Positions 1 to 7,500 of a DNA stretch of 10,298 nucleotides are shown here, piece after piece; position 1 is the first letter of the stretch, and every line of letters starts with the position of its first letter. The DNA is taken from NCBI GenBank assembly GCA_003132865.1, contig PKYZ01000425.1, positions 4,743 to 15,040 on the forward strand, written 5' to 3'. Under the pieces are notes generated by a model. That model was not told where the DNA came from. It made no database searches and saw only the letters and a program-made list of their open reading frames with translations. The stretch is from Bryobacterales bacterium (GTDB lineage: Bacteria > Acidobacteriota > Terriglobia > Bryobacterales > Bryobacteraceae). A program made the translations under genes and the position numbers.

Positions 1-1103
1 GGCGGGCGCTCGCTGGCTGCCCACCACTGCACCCAGCCGACGTAGGACCCGCCAATCATGCCGACCTTCCCGTTCGACCAAGGCTGCGCGGCCAGCCACT
101 CGACGGCATCGTAGCCGTCCTTCGGCTCGTTGATGAACGGCTCCCACACGCCCTCGGAGCCGAAGCGGCCGCGACAGTCTTGAATGGCAACCGCGTAGCC
201 TCGGCGGGCGTAATAGCGCCCCTGAATCTCGCCCATTTCCTTCTTATAAGGAGTCCGGATCAGAATCACCGGGACCTTGCCTTCGGCCTGCGGCAGGTAG
301 ATGTCAGTTGCCAGCTTCACGCCGTCGCGCATCGCGATCTTCGTGGCGGCTTCCACTTTCACCTCGAACTTCGGCTGCGAGATTAACGGATCGGAGACCG
401 GTTCTTTGCGCAGCGCCTCATATCCCTCGCGCACATAGGCGGCGTGTTGGGATGGCACTTCGCCGAGATAGACCCGGCCGTCCGCATCCGTCCAGAGGGT
501 GATATCGATACCGACTAGCGAGTACGTGTACCGGAGGAAAGTCAGATCCTTGTTCCCCACGGTGCGCTCGACCTGGTCCTTGAATTCGAGCGATGCATCC
601 ATGGCCACGCCCGGCAGGATAATCACCGGGAACGGCTGCTTGCCGCCCTTCGCACGGTCGTAGAGGCGCAGGGCCTGGCTCATCAGGGTCGGCCCGTAAT
701 TGTCGAACAGGCGTGCGCCGGGCTTGACGTCGAACGTGGTGGTCTTATCCTTCAACGTGCGGCGGGCGGTGGCGCCCTCGCGTACGCAAGTGGTGGTGCC
801 TGCTGGCGCGGCGGCGGTGAACTGGGTCCAGATCCCATCCGGGTCTACCGCGATAGAAGTGGTGACTGTCATGCTCTGGCCCGCCATCGCGAGGGTGGCC
901 TCGTTCTGGTAGGATCCGCCGGGCAGCCACTTGACCTTGATCGTGCCGACGCGGTCCTCGTTCACGTACAGGTAGAAGGTGGAATCCTCGCCGAATCCTT
1001 TCAGAGATGCGGGCGGGCTGGGGGCCGGGGCAGGCTGCGCCCAGAGTGCCGCCGCGGCCAGTGCGAAGAGTAACGTGCAGGAGAAGCGATTTGGTTGCGT
1101 CAT
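1..1103 (-). CDS. Secreted CocE/NonD-family S15 acyl-peptidase/esterase, C-terminus cut by window edge
   Basis: This is an alpha/beta hydrolase of the X-Pro dipeptidyl-peptidase (S15)/CocE family; members cleave peptide or ester bonds with a Ser-Asp-His triad. About 367 residues are visible. Residues 1-23 form a signal peptide (hydrophobic run CTLLFALAAAALWAQ), so the product is exported. Residues about 25-245 form a mostly beta-rich region I do not recognise. The S15 domain starts near residue 252 (MRDGVKLATDIYLP). It contains RTPY, whose Tyr286 fits the family's oxyanion-hole tyrosine, then QDCRGRFGSEG, and the nucleophile elbow GGSYVGW with Ser353. The catalytic Asp and His should lie beyond the left edge. 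The start is well constrained: an in-frame TGA lies 9 nt upstream of the ATG, and GGAG lies 11 nt upstream. The substrate cannot be inferred. The gene is divergent from the HD gene and not part of the tail operon. Confidence 0.88.
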   Translation of the reverse strand, partial: MTQPNRFSCTLLFALAAAALWAQPAPAPSPPASLKGFGEDSTFYLYVNEDRVGTIKVKWLPGGSYQNEATLAMAGQSMTVTTSIAVDPDGIWTQFTAAAPAGTTTCVREGATARRTLKDKTTTFDVKPGARLFDNYGPTLMSQALRLYDRAKGGKQPFPVIILPGVAMDASLEFKDQVERTVGNKDLTFLRYTYSLVGIDITLWTDADGRVYLGEVPSQHAAYVREGYEALRKEPVSDPLISQPKFEVKVEAATKIAMRDGVKLATDIYLPQAEGKVPVILIRTPYKKEMGEIQGRYYARRGYAVAIQDCRGRFGSEGVWEPFINEPKDGYDAVEWLAAQPWSNGKVGMIGGSYVGWVQWWAASERP

Positions 1104-1173
1104 GCGAATTCAGACTCCATGGTCTGTGTTATCACACGGTGCGCCCCCGTGCCCAGGGCTTATCATAGTTGGA
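1104..1173. promoter_or_regulatory. Divergent intergenic region between the S15 hydrolase and HD gene
   Basis: These 70 bp must hold the start signals of both divergent genes unless they reach into coding sequence. TATCAT at 1161-1166 on the plus strand and TATGAT read on the minus strand at 1162-1167 resemble overlapping -10 boxes. No convincing -35 partner is seen for either. A short inverted repeat, GTGTTATCACAC (1126-1137, four-base arms), could bind a regulator but is too short to be persuasive. The HD gene has no clear Shine-Dalgarno sequence before its ATG. Confidence 0.25.
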
Positions 1174-1737
1174 ATGAACCGGCAACAGGCGTTGGAGATC
1201 CTCCACGAATTCACGAAATCGGAAAACCTGCGTAAGCACGCGCTGGCGGTGGAAGCTTGCGTCACCGCGTATGCCCGCAAACTCGGCGAGGACGAAGAGA
1301 AATGGTCCGTTACCGCGCTGCTGCATGATTTCGATTGGGAGATTCATCCCGTGCTTCCGGACCATCCTACGAAGGGAGAGCCCATTTTGGCCGAGCGCGG
1401 CGTGAGCGATGAAATCCGCCGCGCCATCCTCTCGCATGCGGATTTTACCGGCGTGCCGCGGGAGTCTCCGCTGGAGAAGACGCTCTTCGCTTGCGACGAA
1501 CTGGCTGGCTTGATTACCGCGGTCTCGTACGTCAAACCCCACGGCAGCGTCTTCGAAGTGGATGCGCCGTCGGTGCGCAAGAAGATGAAGGACAAGGCAT
1601 TCGCGCGCTCCGTGAACCGCGAGGACATCCTCAATGGCGCGCGCGAATTGGGCGTGGAACTCGAGGAACACATCGGCTTCTGCGTGAAGGCCATGCAGGA
1701 ACGCGCCGATGCTCTGGGGTTGAAGGGTAGCATCTGA
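1174..1737 (+). CDS. HD-domain metal-dependent phosphohydrolase
   Basis: This 187-aa protein is a compact, stand-alone HD-superfamily protein. HD proteins hydrolyse phosphomonoester or phosphodiester bonds, commonly of nucleotides, with one or two metal ions. The signature residues are visible: His22 in LRKHALAVE, the His51-Asp52 pair in TALLHDFDWE, the following His58 and His64, His88 in ILSHADF, and Asp108 in FACDELAG. The basic helix VRKKMKDKAFARSVNRED follows and is typical of this subgroup. There is no signal peptide or membrane segment, so it should be cytoplasmic. I chose the ATG at 1174 because the open frame continues upstream to 979 only by running antisense through the neighbouring gene. 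The substrate is unknown; the family is usually annotated only as an HDIG-type hydrolase. It is probably a chromosomal gene unrelated to the tail genes converging on it. Confidence 0.9.
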   Translation: MNRQQALEILHEFTKSENLRKHALAVEACVTAYARKLGEDEEKWSVTALLHDFDWEIHPVLPDHPTKGEPILAERGVSDEIRRAILSHADFTGVPRESPLEKTLFACDELAGLITAVSYVKPHGSVFEVDAPSVRKKMKDKAFARSVNREDILNGARELGVELEEHIGFCVKAMQERADALGLKGSI

Positions 1738-1740
1738 CGG

Positions 1741-1768
1741 TGGCACACGCTTTAGCCTGTGTGAGCCA
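1741..1768. terminator. Imperfect hairpin between convergent genes (terminator or dispersed palindrome)
   Basis: The bases read as TGG-CACAC-GC, loop TTTA, GC-ct-GTGTG-ag-CCA. This gives ten base pairs with two 2-nt bulges, both on the 3' arm. It fills most of the 34-bp gap between two convergent stop codons, a natural place for a bidirectional terminator. Neither side has a run of T, so intrinsic termination would be weak. An alternative is a copy of a dispersed intergenic palindrome. The CACA...GGCTAAAGC type core resembles repeats I associate with acidobacterial genomes, but that is from memory and unchecked. Confidence 0.35.
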
Positions 1769-1771
1769 TGC

Positions 1772-4528
1772 TCAAGCCCCCATAAACAGGCCGAATCCGG
1801 ACCGAGGCGACAACGGCAACCCGTAGCCGATCAGGCAGCATTGGTCCAGTGCGAACAGCACCACCGACCCCATCTTCACGCCCTTTGCAATACGGGCCTC
1901 TTTTGCCCACGGTGACGTGTAGTTTCCGATGCCCACCAGGTGTGCGCTATTTGCCGGCGCAAAGCCCAATTGCATCGGCAGATCGATTGAAGTGACAGCC
2001 TTGTCCAGATCGCAGTTGCCCGTGTACGTGAAGTTCTCAGTCTTGAAGCAATTGAGGTTCGCTGGAGACCACTGCGCCGGCAAGTTGATCGCTTTGGTGA
2101 GCGGAGCATCGTTTGTGTCCGGCGGATAGAGCACTTCGAACTGCGCATTCGCGTATGTCTGGCGCACGAAGGCCATGATCGCAGCGGTGAACTGACCGAT
2201 CAACCCGGGCAGGAAAGCAGACTCCTGCGGGTATGGCGTGGGGGCGTTGCTCGGGTCCGTAAACACGTGCATGGACCGGCCGTAGTGCGATTGAAACGTG
2301 GCCGCCGTATAGGCGTCATAGAAAGGCATGCCACCGTTGGCGAGCGGCGTCCAATTGCCATTGGCCGGATCCGTTGGCGGGCAGAAGTACCACCACTGCA
2401 CCTCGCCGAACTGCAGATACGCTTGCACGCCGGCCGCGGCCATTACGTTGGCCATATCGAGATAAACTTGCTGCCAATACGCCAAACTCGTCGGCGAGAA
2501 ATTCGTCTGCAAAGCCGGCGTGTTCACCCGGCATGGGCTGCCGTCCGGGTAACACTGGGCGATGCCGGCGGCCGCCGACGGATCTCCATTTCCCAGTTCC
2601 GTGCTGAACGAAGCCGTCACCTCGATGCCGTAGCTATTGAGCGCCGCGTAGAAGCTCCGGCTCCAGTCGCGCGCCGCCCGATTGATTCGCGGCGTGGCGG
2701 TCAAATCGGTGAGCCAGTTGCCATTTACGCCGCCCGCCAGCGCTCCGCTGGTCTGCACCTGCAGAGTCGTACTGCCGCCAACAGCGACGGAGAGCGGGAG
2801 TCCATTGCCGGCGCTGCCCATGGTGCGTGCGGTGATCGTGAGCACCCCATCGTTAGCCTGTGCCCACACGCCGGTGGCCCCTTCGTTGATAAGTAGCGCG
2901 AACGCCTGCGCCAGGCTTGCGGGTGTGTCGCCGATCAGGTTCAGGTGGGTGAAGACAGTCGGTCCCAGCGATACTTGGGTCGTCTTTCCAAACTCCGACG
3001 TGCCCGACAACGTGATCGTCCCAGTGGCGTACTGTTGCCCCGCGCAAGTCAGCTCGTAGAACCACAGCGCGCCCGCATAGTGATTGGCCCTCCCCGTGAA
3101 TCCCAGTGCCTGGATCAGCCACGCGGTCCGCTCCGGCGCCAGAGCCTGCGAGTGCAGCGTGTCCCAGTCGGTCGCCAGCGTCGTTTGCGGGTCCGGTACG
3201 AAAGTGGGAAGATCGCCGGTCGGAATCGCAATTTCCAGAAAATCGAAATAGAACGTAGATCCCGCGTCTCCTGTATGTGTGATCGTGACGGTGTGCTGAG
3301 TCCCCCCGGACATATCTCCCAAGTCCCATCGCACCAGGACATCTTCACCCGGACGCGCCACGCTCAACACCTGTGGCGGATTCCGATCCACTTGAACCGA
3401 AAGCTGCGCGGCGGTGGGGAATCTTCGCGTCCCCAGGTTCAGGATATGGTTTTGTGGCGATTGGTAGGAATAACTTACGCTCGCGCCCGGCGTGGTTGCA
3501 TAGCTGATCGATCCGCCTGAGTAGTTACCGAGAGCTGTTGTCCAATGACCTGTGTAGCCGATTGCCACGTCAACGTCTTCCACGCGCCAGCTTCCCAGGC
3601 CCGCTACCTGGTAGTTGCGGTTCGAGCCGTTAACCGTCCAGTTCGATACTGCCACTGCAAACTCGCTGCGCGCGAAATTGCCCGGCTGCAGGTCGGCGGC
3701 CCATGTCCAGCGCATCTTGCGTGCCGCATTCATGGGTACGGGAACCGTGGCGCCGGTTTCATCCAGCCCACTGATCGAACTGAAGCCCAGATTGATCTGC
3801 CACTGGCTCGGCGATACGCCGCCGCTGAGAAGCTGCCACCCGGGCTGCCAACTTTCGGTCGGCGTTCTGGGCGGCGCGCTATAGACGTTGCCATACACGC
3901 CAATCCGATTGCCGTTCGCCCCGGTGCCACTGTTGGCGAGCGTCAGCGTGATGGCCGCGCCGTTCGCGGACGCCTGCATGGCTTTTGAGAAAGTGTTAAT
4001 GCTGTTGGCCAGCGCCGCTGCCGCCGATGCCAACGTGTCGACGCCGTAGAGTTGATACGTGTAGTGCTCTTCATCCCACGCCAGCTCGATATAGTCGCCG
4101 CCCGTCGCCGCACCTTGTAGCTCGAAAGTCGCTGACGCAGGTGTGTAACTTCCCGTCACCGGCGCCGCATGCCCCATCAACGGAATTCTGTAGAGCTGTT
4201 CGCCTGTTCCGGGATCGGCCCACACGCGCAGATAGGGCCAATCCACGGTTGGATAAAGCGCCGAATCGACCGCAATGCAGTTAGTGCGGGTCTCCTGGTA
4301 AGAAAGCTGCAAGCCGCTCAAATCGCCGTCCGGCAGGTTGCGGAATACCGGATGCTCGAAAACGTTGTCGCGATTCCATTCGACGACAACCCAGTCGGAC
4401 TGCGTGCGCCAACAGCCTGAAACGGTGAAACCGTTCGGACTCGTGGCGCTCAGTGCCGCCACTGACGAGGGCTGATAGAAATAGCACTGCAAGTCTTGAT
4501 TGGGAGTAAGCTTCTGAAGCGTGGTCAT
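1772..4528 (-). CDS. Large tail-tip protein with duplicated module, jelly-roll-like domain and TIM-barrel-like C-terminus
   Basis: This 918-aa protein is the last gene of the tail operon, in the place of a receptor-binding or cell-surface-degrading tail component. Residues 1-135 are beta-rich. A module at about 143-237 recurs at about 490-603 (see the repeat entries). Residues about 305-437 look like a carbohydrate-binding jelly roll (YSGGSISYATTPGASVSYSY, later GGTQHTVTITHTGD and FDFLEIAIP). Residues about 605-918 alternate strands and helices like a TIM-barrel glycoside hydrolase: SFYAALNSYGIEVTASFSTE, then a helix and YLQFGEVQWWYF. Glu644, Glu709 and Glu798 are candidate acidic residues but not established as catalytic. 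The segment 450-490 (LATDWDTLHSQALAPERTAW) may be the first barrel strand and helix, making the second module an insertion. There is no signal peptide, as expected for a particle component. The gene starts 16 bp after the preceding stop, with no strong ribosome site. Specific substrate and enzymatic activity are unproven. Confidence 0.75.
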   Translation of the reverse strand: MTTLQKLTPNQDLQCYFYQPSSVAALSATSPNGFTVSGCWRTQSDWVVVEWNRDNVFEHPVFRNLPDGDLSGLQLSYQETRTNCIAVDSALYPTVDWPYLRVWADPGTGEQLYRIPLMGHAAPVTGSYTPASATFELQGAATGGDYIELAWDEEHYTYQLYGVDTLASAAAALANSINTFSKAMQASANGAAITLTLANSGTGANGNRIGVYGNVYSAPPRTPTESWQPGWQLLSGGVSPSQWQINLGFSSISGLDETGATVPVPMNAARKMRWTWAADLQPGNFARSEFAVAVSNWTVNGSNRNYQVAGLGSWRVEDVDVAIGYTGHWTTALGNYSGGSISYATTPGASVSYSYQSPQNHILNLGTRRFPTAAQLSVQVDRNPPQVLSVARPGEDVLVRWDLGDMSGGTQHTVTITHTGDAGSTFYFDFLEIAIPTGDLPTFVPDPQTTLATDWDTLHSQALAPERTAWLIQALGFTGRANHYAGALWFYELTCAGQQYATGTITLSGTSEFGKTTQVSLGPTVFTHLNLIGDTPASLAQAFALLINEGATGVWAQANDGVLTITARTMGSAGNGLPLSVAVGGSTTLQVQTSGALAGGVNGNWLTDLTATPRINRAARDWSRSFYAALNSYGIEVTASFSTELGNGDPSAAAGIAQCYPDGSPCRVNTPALQTNFSPTSLAYWQQVYLDMANVMAAAGVQAYLQFGEVQWWYFCPPTDPANGNWTPLANGGMPFYDAYTAATFQSHYGRSMHVFTDPSNAPTPYPQESAFLPGLIGQFTAAIMAFVRQTYANAQFEVLYPPDTNDAPLTKAINLPAQWSPANLNCFKTENFTYTGNCDLDKAVTSIDLPMQLGFAPANSAHLVGIGNYTSPWAKEARIAKGVKMGSVVLFALDQCCLIGYGLPLSPRSGFGLFMGA
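2720..3061 (-). repeat. Second copy of duplicated protein module (residues about 490-603)
   Basis: This is the second occurrence of a beta-alpha-beta module within the 918-aa protein. Its core is PASLAQAFALLIN, a variable spacer, AQANDGVLTIT, then GSAGN and a hydrophobic strand, ending in a Gly-rich GALAGGVNG turn. It aligns with the copy at 3818-4102. Modules of this pattern (a helix ending in IN, an A.A...G.ITLT strand, then G..GN) are common in phage tail proteins. The boundaries are approximate. The similarity is at protein level and not obvious in the DNA. Confidence 0.45.
3818..4102 (-). repeat. First copy of duplicated protein module (residues about 143-237)
   Basis: The core reads LASAAAALANSIN, then ASANGAAITLT, then GTGANGNRIGVYG, and closes on LLSGGVS. 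It matches the copy at 2720-3061 in order and spacing of these elements. The two copies flank the jelly-roll-like domain, suggesting an old internal duplication. The boundaries are approximate. Confidence 0.45.
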
Positions 4529-4544
4529 GCGTTTGGCCGTCTGG

Positions 4545-7500
4545 TCACAACCGCAGGATTACCGTCAGGTCCGAGCCAGGGCTGGTCTGTCCCACCGCGG
4601 TAATCGCCATGCTGAGTTGCGCTTGCGCCAGCAATGGCGTCCCGAAGCCATTCACACTGGGCGAGACCGTGGCGCCATCGGGAATTGAGAGAGTGCAGTA
4701 GGACGATCCATTCTGGCTCAGAGTGATTTGTATAGGGCCTCCAACGGGTGCCTGCTTCACGACCGCATACACGTCCTGCACCGCATGTGCCGCTTCCACG
4801 ATCACGTTCGGCGCCGGGTTGCTGTCCACCGCCAGGAATCCCTGCACCTGGAAGGAGTACTGTCCGCCCGAAAGCGTCCGCAAGCCATAATTCACCGACT
4901 GTGTCAGGTTAATCGCGCCCGTCGGGCTGTTGCCTCTCGTATTCGTGACGAACAACTCCGCGCTGGCCACCTTCGTATTCGGCAGCGGCATCGGACAGCT
5001 CCAGTTGCCGCTAAGTGGGCTGCCGAAGAAGTCCAGGGGAAAGGGAACTACCGCGACTGTGCTCAATAATTGATACACCGCAACTTGTGCGGCATGTGGC
5101 GCCGCGGTTGTGCCATGCATGCCGCGGGTTACCTGATATTGGAGCCCGCCGTTTGCGACCGCCGCCACTTGCATCACTTCCGCCTCGACTTGCACGAACG
5201 ACCCTGCCGCCGCGGTGCCGGCCTGCGTTAGGTTCAGTACCGTGTCGGTTGCCGCCATCTCCGCGCCTAGCGAGTATGGAGTGTTCCCTACCAGTTCGTC
5301 CCAGTAGTACATGGTTAGCGTGCCTGCCGTTACGCTGGTAGTGTTGGTGAGCGTCGGGAAGGAGACCCCGCTCAGTTCTACTGTGCCACTTTCGAGCGAT
5401 GATGTGCCCAGCCCAAAGACCGGCTGGGGCGGGGCCGCCATATCCCCTAACCCCCCGCCGCCGATCGTCCACCGGGTCAGCGTCGATAGTAACGGCGGAC
5501 CTTCCAGATTGTTCACGTTTGCGCCTCTGCCCTGTATGTGCAGCGTGACACCTGTCTCATTCGGAATCTCGAACTGCACCGGGCTGGTCTTGGAGGTGGC
5601 GGCGAAATGCCAGGCCGCCTCCGCCACCACGAAGAGGCCGGTTGCATCCGGTTGCACGACCCATGGTTGCGTCAGCGTTAGAGTCGTCGCGGTGTTCGAC
5701 GCAATCGTGTACTCCTGGTCCGCGCCGGTCCCGCTCATGATCCGGACAATCATGCCGGCATAGTTCGTGCCGCCCATTTCAGCGGTGCTGTTGCCAACCG
5801 TGTTGGCAGTCGCGATGGTCGCGGCGAATGGGGGCTGCAGTTCCGTCCGCCAATAACAATTCGCGTGATCGAACGCCGGATCCGGCGGCACCCAAACCTG
5901 AGCCGGCAATCCCGTATCGGTAAAGCTGGTGCTGAGCGCCTGATTGGAAGCGACCCGGCCCATCTGCTGTGGATTCGGTCCTCGGTATACGTTGAAACTT
6001 ACAGTGTTAGCGTCAACACTTAGTCCCGTCAGCGTCACGCTGTTCGTGTTCGACCCCGGCGGGATGCTGGCGAGTATCACGAACGATAGAGCACTCTCGT
6101 GTCCTGCTGAATCCAGCGCGCTGACTGCGTAGTACAGCGTCTGGTTGCCCGCCAGCGTCCCGCCGGCCCCGATCCTGGCCGCCAGGCTCACCAGCGGTAT
6201 ACCCGGTCCGCCGGTTGCCATCGTTGACGGCACCACAAAGCCCACCGTAAGTTCTTCGCTTACGCCGCCATCGCTGGAATTGCTGGAACTTTCGGTGATC
6301 TGGTATTCCGGATTGCCGCTGGAATCGATTATGTTGCCGAGGAGCGGACGCGGCACGTTTACGCCGGAACCGGGCTGGCGGCTCGCGCCGGTGCCTCCCG
6401 GTATCTGGCCGTTTGTATCCTCGTACCATTCGTCCTGTTGAATCTGCGCCGTGATCGTAGTGACCCTGTAATTTACGCCCGGCGCGATCTTGGTTATGCG
6501 GAAGGGCTGGCGTTCAAAACCTTCTTTGAGATAGGTGACGGTGATGATGTCGCCGGGCCGCAAGCCCAGCGCCTTTACACTGGTGTCGAATGTGATGTAA
6601 GTGTTCCCGCTGACTGCTTTATCCAGCGTGAACTGAGAGATGCGTGCGGCCTGATCGTAGTTCGGAATCCCCAACGCCATGAGCGTTGTAGTAATCACCT
6701 GGCCCGTAAGCTGGATGTCGTCCACGTCGACCGTGAGCAGGCTGTCCTGCTGATACCCGTTGAACGCGTCTTGAAACTCCACGGTCACCTGGTTCGGCGT
6801 GTCCGCGATACTCCGGGAAGACACCTGCACGCTCGGCTCTCCGTTGGCCTTGCGCAAAATGTTCGCGGCGCCCGCCGATCCGTCGCTGAACTCATATGCC
6901 GGCCAGCCGCCATTCAGCGGCTCCGTGCTGTTGCTCCACGCCGGCTGCGCCGGTTGCTGTAACGCAAGTGAGTTTTCCACTTGCAACTGTAGCATGCCGC
7001 CTACGCTGTACGTGAATAGCAGCCTGGCGGCATTCCGGATTCCCCGAATCGTGTCTGCTGCGTTGCGCCGGTTTTGCAAACACAAATTGCACTGAAAACG
7101 CGGGATCATGATGCTGTTCCCGTTCAGATCCTCGGTCTGGATCTGCTGATCGCAATACGCCGCCGCCGCCGCGAATGTCGTGAGATCGATATTCTCCGTC
7201 CCCCACCCGCTCCGTTGCAGAATATCCAGCAGAATCCATGCCGGATTGGCGGTGAACTCCGTATTCTGGTAACTGGCGCCGGTTCCATAAATCGGTAGTT
7301 GCAGCCCATCCGCCAGGACTTGCACGGCGGGCAGTGACTGGCCGTTGTTAATTTGATTCGGCACGACAACTGAAAGATAGGCCATGTTGCCGTACGGATC
7401 GCCGGCCGGGTTACCCGCTGCGTCTGTGAAATCGGGATTGAAGGCGCCGTTCCGTCCGCCTAGGCTGATCACGTTGTACCAGCCCGTCGATGTCATGTTC

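Noticed and set aside
1126..1137. GTGTTATCACAC as an operator
   Set aside because: Only four paired bases per arm; expected often by chance, so mentioned only under the intergenic entry.
979..1173. 65-codon N-terminal extension of the HD protein
   Set aside because: It runs antisense through the start of the S15 hydrolase, is low-complexity, and the HD family begins at the MNRQQALEIL segment.
1132..1746. 204-aa open frame opposite the HD gene
   Set aside because: Shadow frame of a GC-rich coding region; His/Arg-rich with no domain pattern, while the plus-strand HD motifs are clear.
2267..2896. 209-aa open frame opposite the 918-aa tail protein
   Set aside because: Arg-rich shadow ORF with no recognisable fold; the minus-strand frame is continuous and domain-like.
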